In this document: positions 60,219 through 64,000 of the stretch, in pieces
Layout: each line of letters begins with the position of its first letter
How positions within the stretch are numbered: the stretch's first letter is position 1
Assembly (NCBI RefSeq): GCF_006547065.1
Contig: NZ_CP041243.1
Span: 372,001 to 436,000, forward strand
Length of the DNA stretch: 64,000 bases
Reading direction: 5' to 3'
Source of the DNA: Brevundimonas sp. M20
GTDB lineage: Bacteria > Pseudomonadota > Alphaproteobacteria > Caulobacterales > Caulobacteraceae
Program-made: the position numbers and the translations under genes
The notes under the pieces: model-generated
The model's input: only the letters and a program-made list of their open reading frames with translations
Database searches by the model: none
Told to the model about the DNA's origin: nothing

Positions 60219-61160
60219 TCAGGCGATGGTGTGGCCCTTGCCCGGCTTCAGCAGAACCTCGGACATCTTCAGCCGTCCCTTGCAGACGCTGCAATCCACC
60301 TCGCTGGCCAGCGCCGCGCCGCAATTGTGTCGGATGCGGACGGGGGCTCCCGCCTTGTCCTTGAGCCAGGTCTCGGCCCAATTCAACATCGTCAGGGCGT
60401 GGGGATAGAGGTCCAGCCCCTTCTTGGTCATCCAGTACTCGTACCGGGGCGGGGTGATCTCGTAGAGCCGCCGTTCGAAGATGCCGGCGGTCTCCAGCGT
60501 GCGCAGGCGGTCAGTCAGGATGTTGGATGCGATACCCAGCATGTTCTGCATTTCATCGAACCTGTGGATGCCGAAATACTGGACGCTGACGACCAGACCG
60601 GTCCACCGATCGCCCAGCAGGTCGACCAGCTCAAGGGCCGCCGTGCCGTCGGTGGGCTGACGTTTGCGGTGCATGCGCTGGACGGGGAGCTTTTCCATCC
60701 CCTGGCCGGGGCCGGGCACGAAGCTGCAGCTATGCAGGGTCATGGGCTCGCCGCAGTCAGAGCATCGCACCTCAGGCAGCATCGCCTTGCCGCAGACCGT
60801 ATGCACGAAGACGGTCGGGGCGCGGCGGCCTGCGACGCCCCAGCGCACGCCCCAGCCCCACATCAGGATCATGCTGTCGAACAGGTCGAGCCCGCGCGGC
60901 GTCAGATGATAGGCCATACGTGCGCCCTCATCCTTGTGCGGGCGCTTCTCGAGAATGCCGTGCCGTTCCAGCGCCTGCAGGCGGCTGGACAGGGTGCTGC
61001 GCGCACCGCCCAGCCGTTCGTGAAACTCCTCGAACCGGGTGGCGCCGAGGAAAGCTTCCTGAACGATCAGCAGGCTCCAGCGGTCACCGAGCGCATTGAG
61101 CGCCCGGTTCAGGGAACTTTTCGGAACCAGCCGGGTCTTCGGCGCGCCTTGGGAAGCCAT
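60219..61160 (-). CDS. double HxlR-type transcriptional regulator with two zinc-ribbon-like segments
   Basis: This 313-residue protein has two HxlR winged-helix domains in tandem, each about 100 residues. The first has 'LNALGDRWSLLIVQEAFLGA' and 'STLSSRLQALERHGILEKRP'. The second has 'DLLGDRWTGLVVSVQYFGIH' and 'NILTDRLRTLETAGIFERRL'. Each is followed by paired cysteines ('VRCSDCGEP' and 'NCGAALASEVDCSVCKG'), looking like small metal ribbons. Ordinary HxlR proteins are single-domain dimers of about 110 residues; here one chain may form both halves. The start is the ATG at 61160. It probably controls the surrounding catabolic genes. Confidence 0.85.
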   Translation of the reverse strand: MASQGAPKTRLVPKSSLNRALNALGDRWSLLIVQEAFLGATRFEEFHERLGGARSTLSSRLQALERHGILEKRPHKDEGARMAYHLTPRGLDLFDSMILMWGWGVRWGVAGRRAPTVFVHTVCGKAMLPEVRCSDCGEPMTLHSCSFVPGPGQGMEKLPVQRMHRKRQPTDGTAALELVDLLGDRWTGLVVSVQYFGIHRFDEMQNMLGIASNILTDRLRTLETAGIFERRLYEITPPRYEYWMTKKGLDLYPHALTMLNWAETWLKDKAGAPVRIRHNCGAALASEVDCSVCKGRLKMSEVLLKPGKGHTIA

Positions 61161-61191
61161 GGCTTGTCTTAGCGGTCTGGCCGAGCGGGTT

Positions 61192-62820
61192 TCAAGCGGT
61201 CGAGAGCTTCTGTCGGCGAACGGACAGACCGGCGGTTTCCCGATCAAACGTCTCCGCGGTGATCCCGTCCGCCCGCAGCCCCGTCTTCTGGATCTTGTTG
61301 GTCGGGGTTTTCGGCAGTTCCGCCTCGACCCGCACATAGCGCGGCACCATGAAGTGGGTCATGCGCGGGATCAGGTATTCGATCAGTTCCTTCGGATCGA
61401 TGGTCGCGCCGGGAACCGGGGCGACCGCCACCATCACCTCCTGCTCGCCGCCGGGCAGATCGACACCATAGGCCGCCGCCTCGCGCACCGCCGGATGACC
61501 GCAGACCTCAATCTCGATCTCCAGCGAGGACATGTTCTCGCCGCGCCTTCGGATCGCATCCTTCTTGCGGTCGATGAAGAAGAAGCAGCCCTCCTCGTCG
61601 CGCCGCATCAGGTCGCCGGTGTGGAACCAGCCATTGCGCCAGGCCTCGGCCGTCGCTTCCGGATCGCCCAGGTAGCCGTGGCTCAGGGTCCAGGGATTGT
61701 CGGCCCGAATGACCAGTTCGCCGGGTTCTCCGTGCGGCACCTCGTTGTCAAAGGCGTCAACGATCCGGCATTCCATGCCTTCGCGCGCCCGACCGCACGA
61801 GCGCATCACCGGCTCGTTCACCGCGCAGATCAGAGGGCCTGACACCTCGGTCATGTTGAAGCCCGAGATGTAGTCGAAGCCGAACCGGTCAGCGAGCGCG
61901 ACCGTGTCCTCGGTGATCGGCGCCAGGGTCACCATCCGCAGTGGATTGTCCCGGTCGTCCGGCTTCGGCGGTTCCTTCATCAGGAAGGCGGTCAGGGCGC
62001 CGATCAGGCCGCTGCACACGGTTGATTCCGTCTCACGGATCACGTCCCAGAAGCGTCGTGTGTCGAACGCCTCGAACAGGGCGACCGAACCGCCGCAGGC
62101 GACCGCCGCGGTGATCGCCGCGATGCCGCCGACATGGAACATCGGCAGGTTGACCAGCATCCGGTCGTCGCCGTGCATGTAGCCGTAGGTGACCTTGCCG
62201 GTCGTCCACTCCTGCACATAGGAGGTCAGCACCGCCTTCGACGGGCCGGTCGTGCCGGAGGTGAAGATGACCACGGGCACGTCCCATGGATCCGACTCGA
62301 CCCGGACATAGGCCGAGGCATCGCCGGTGAGGGCAGAGGCAGGTTCGACCGCGACGTCCAGATTGATCGGGCCGTGTGGTTCGCCGGTCAGGATCAGGCG
62401 CTGGACCGATCCCAGCGAAAGGCCTTCCAGTCGTTCGACCAGATCAGGGTGCACGATCAGGATCGTCGCCCCGGTCTTGCGAATCGCGTGCTCCAGCAGC
62501 TTGCCGCGGAAGCTGGTGTTGATCGGCGCCAAGGCTGCGCCGGCGAAGTTCGCGCCGAACCACGAGCGAACGAGCGCCGCCGAGTTCGGCGCCCAGGCGG
62601 CGACGATGTCGCCCTTTCTCACGCCACGTGACTGCAAGGCGACGGCTGTCTCCAGCGCCCGTTGCCGGGTCTGGCTCCAGCTCCATGTCTCGCCGGTCTC
62701 ATATCGGATGAAGACCTTGTCCGGCGTCGCGGCGGCGTATCGATCCAGCAGGCGCGGGATCACGCACTCATCCGCCGTCGGCGGCTTCGGATCGAACCAG
62801 GGAAGCTGCAGTCCGCCCAT
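61192..62820 (-). CDS. AMP-dependent CoA ligase
   Basis: This 542-residue acyl-CoA synthetase has the P-loop 'VIFTSGTTGPSKAVLTSY', 'GFNMTEVSGPLICAV' (A5 region), 'GWFHTGDLMRRDEEGCFFFI' with 'DRKKDAIRRRGENMSSLEIE' (A7-A8), and the C-terminal 'LPKTPTNKIQKTGLR' with the catalytic lysine. This is the carnitine/crotonobetaine-CoA-ligase-like group (CaiC type), often used for cyclic acids in sphingomonads. The start ATG at 62820 overlaps the MFS stop by one base. The longer frame continues into the MFS gene and is not used. Confidence 0.92.
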   Translation of the reverse strand: MGGLQLPWFDPKPPTADECVIPRLLDRYAAATPDKVFIRYETGETWSWSQTRQRALETAVALQSRGVRKGDIVAAWAPNSAALVRSWFGANFAGAALAPINTSFRGKLLEHAIRKTGATILIVHPDLVERLEGLSLGSVQRLILTGEPHGPINLDVAVEPASALTGDASAYVRVESDPWDVPVVIFTSGTTGPSKAVLTSYVQEWTTGKVTYGYMHGDDRMLVNLPMFHVGGIAAITAAVACGGSVALFEAFDTRRFWDVIRETESTVCSGLIGALTAFLMKEPPKPDDRDNPLRMVTLAPITEDTVALADRFGFDYISGFNMTEVSGPLICAVNEPVMRSCGRAREGMECRIVDAFDNEVPHGEPGELVIRADNPWTLSHGYLGDPEATAEAWRNGWFHTGDLMRRDEEGCFFFIDRKKDAIRRRGENMSSLEIEIEVCGHPAVREAAAYGVDLPGGEQEVMVAVAPVPGATIDPKELIEYLIPRMTHFMVPRYVRVEAELPKTPTNKIQKTGLRADGITAETFDRETAGLSVRRQKLSTA

Positions 62821-64000
62821 CAGTTCTCTCCCTGCCACTCGCGCGCCTCTTCCACGCTGGCGCGGAAGTGGGGCAGCGTCTTGATCAGGATGAGCGAGGC
62901 GACGGTGATGCAGATACCGCTGACGATGGACAGCGACAGGCCGATCTTCTGCGAACCGCCCAGCAGAGTGTCGCTGATCGCCGCCACGATGGTCGGGCCG
63001 CCGGCCAGCGAGATCAGGTTGCCGATCAGGAAGTAGATAGCGGTGACCTGCGCCCGGAACTGGTTGGGCGACACCGACTGCAGCGAGGTCGCGGGCAGGC
63101 TGTTCATCACCCCGGCGAAGAAACTGAATACGGCCAGCGAGGCGACGGTCAGGGGCGCGGTCGGCATCAGGGGCGTGGCGATGGCGAAGGGGATGCTGCA
63201 CACCAAACCGATGATGGCGGCGAACAGCGGGGCGTCCTTGCGGCCGCGCGAGGACAGGAAGTCGCTCAGCCAGCCGCCGACCAGCACGCCCGGCGTCGCG
63301 GCCAGCAGCAGGACCGCGCCATAGGTGAAGCCGACCTGCGAGGCCGTCCAGCCATGGGTGCGGATCAGAACCGCCGGAATCCAGGCGAGGTAGGAAATGC
63401 CCGCGATTCCGAAGATCGAGAAGCCGATGATCATGGCGTAGAAGGTCTTCTTGCGCGCCCACAGGAAGCGCATCACGCCGGAGTGGGCGTCGGCCTTCAC
63501 CAGTCCCTGACGAGGCGGCTCGCGGACGATCAGGAACAGGGCGGCGATCAGCAGGCCGGGCAGGCCGACCAGAACAAAGGTCTGTTGCCAGGGAGCCAGT
63601 TCACCGACGAGCGGCAGGGTCAGGGAACCGTGGTGGGCGATGACGTCGATCACCCCGCCGCCGATCATCAGGGCCAGACCGGCGCCGATATACGGCCCCA
63701 TGGAATAGACCGCCAGAGCGCGGGCCCGCATGCGGGGCGGGAAGTAGTCCGAGATCATGGAGTAGGCGGCGGGCGACAGGGCCGCCTCGCCGATGCCGAC
63801 GCCGATCCGCGCCGCGAAAAGGGCCCAGAAACTGTTGGCCAGACCGCAGCACACGGTCATTACGCTCCACACCACAATGCCGATCATGATGATCAGGCGG
63901 CGGCTGCCCCGATCGGCCAGCCGCGCCAACGGCACGCCCAGAAGGGTGTAGAACAGCGAGAACGCCAGGCCTGCCAGCAGGCTGAATTCAGTGTCGCTGA
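62820..64000 (-). CDS. MFS transporter, incomplete at the window end
   Basis: At least 393 codons are present; the 5' end lies beyond 64000. There are about 11 visible hydrophobic helices. MFS loop motifs: 'GVPLARLADRGSRRLI' (the first cytosolic loop) and the related second-half 'LVGGWLSDFLSSRGRKDAPL'. The start of the frame within the window reads 'SDTEFSLLAGLAFSLFYTLL', as in spinster-type and aromatic/steroid-acid MFS carriers. It is translationally coupled to the CoA ligase, fitting uptake followed by activation of the same acid. Confidence 0.9.
   Translation of the reverse strand, partial: SDTEFSLLAGLAFSLFYTLLGVPLARLADRGSRRLIIMIGIVVWSVMTVCCGLANSFWALFAARIGVGIGEAALSPAAYSMISDYFPPRMRARALAVYSMGPYIGAGLALMIGGGVIDVIAHHGSLTLPLVGELAPWQQTFVLVGLPGLLIAALFLIVREPPRQGLVKADAHSGVMRFLWARKKTFYAMIIGFSIFGIAGISYLAWIPAVLIRTHGWTASQVGFTYGAVLLLAATPGVLVGGWLSDFLSSRGRKDAPLFAAIIGLVCSIPFAIATPLMPTAPLTVASLAVFSFFAGVMNSLPATSLQSVSPNQFRAQVTAIYFLIGNLISLAGGPTIVAAISDTLLGGSQKIGLSLSIVSGICITVASLILIKTLPHFRASVEEAREWQGEN

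Overview
The window is high-GC alphaproteobacterial DNA, most likely from Caulobacteraceae, with Brevundimonas the best guess. This is an inference from gene order (rpsT-dnaA-dnaN-recF-...-gyrB), the Caulobacter-like short DnaA, GANTC (CcrM-type) sites clustered before rpsT and dnaA, and the alphaproteobacterial promoter style. No rRNA, tRNA or CRISPR array was recognised.

1-31.9 kb is mostly core chromosome. It runs from a pentapeptide-repeat protein and an Hsp20 chaperone (with a sigma-32 promoter and a likely ROSE thermometer), through two exported methyltransferase-like paralogues with a hydrolase, hisN, a small regulator, an MprF-like synthase, typA, an OPT transporter, cytochrome c', mutM, a TraB/GumN protein and an enoyl-CoA hydratase. 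A solitary combined restriction-modification enzyme with a small divergent ORF follows (17.4-21.2 kb). Next come a BCCT transporter and the replication cluster rpsT, dnaA, dnaN, recF and gyrB. Five intergenic spaces carry one family of imperfect palindromes whose arms differ between copies while staying self-complementary.

31.95-51.7 kb is an accessory island. Both edges carry short tandem repeats like those at insertion-sequence ends. The left edge also holds a broken SIR2-like gene, a TniQ-tail-like fragment and an orphan MNT nucleotidyltransferase gene. The 3' end of that MNT gene recurs in decayed form, in the same orientation, at the right edge. Between them lies a compact type II secretion system in two divergent operons (gspE-F-I-pseudopilin-L-M-C and gspG-D-K). 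It is followed directly by a secreted mini YD-repeat/Ig-like protein, a one-TM protein, a 2246-residue Sec-type RHS polymorphic toxin with a transglutaminase-like N-terminal domain and an Ntox24-like tip, a low-GC candidate immunity gene, and a decayed second RHS core. The proposal is that the T2SS is dedicated to exporting the RHS/YD proteins. This is the most interesting system in the window.

51.7-64 kb holds an adhesin-E-like secreted protein and an orphan cytosine-5 DNA methyltransferase. A catabolic cluster follows: two SDRs, a DapB-like dehydrogenase, three NTF2-fold proteins, a DUF1295 membrane reductase, two acyl-CoA synthetases, an MFS transporter cut by the window end and a double HxlR regulator. 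It looks like uptake, CoA activation and oxidation of an unidentified hydrophobic or cyclic carboxylic acid. An AAAGTSA-like motif lies before several of its transcription units.
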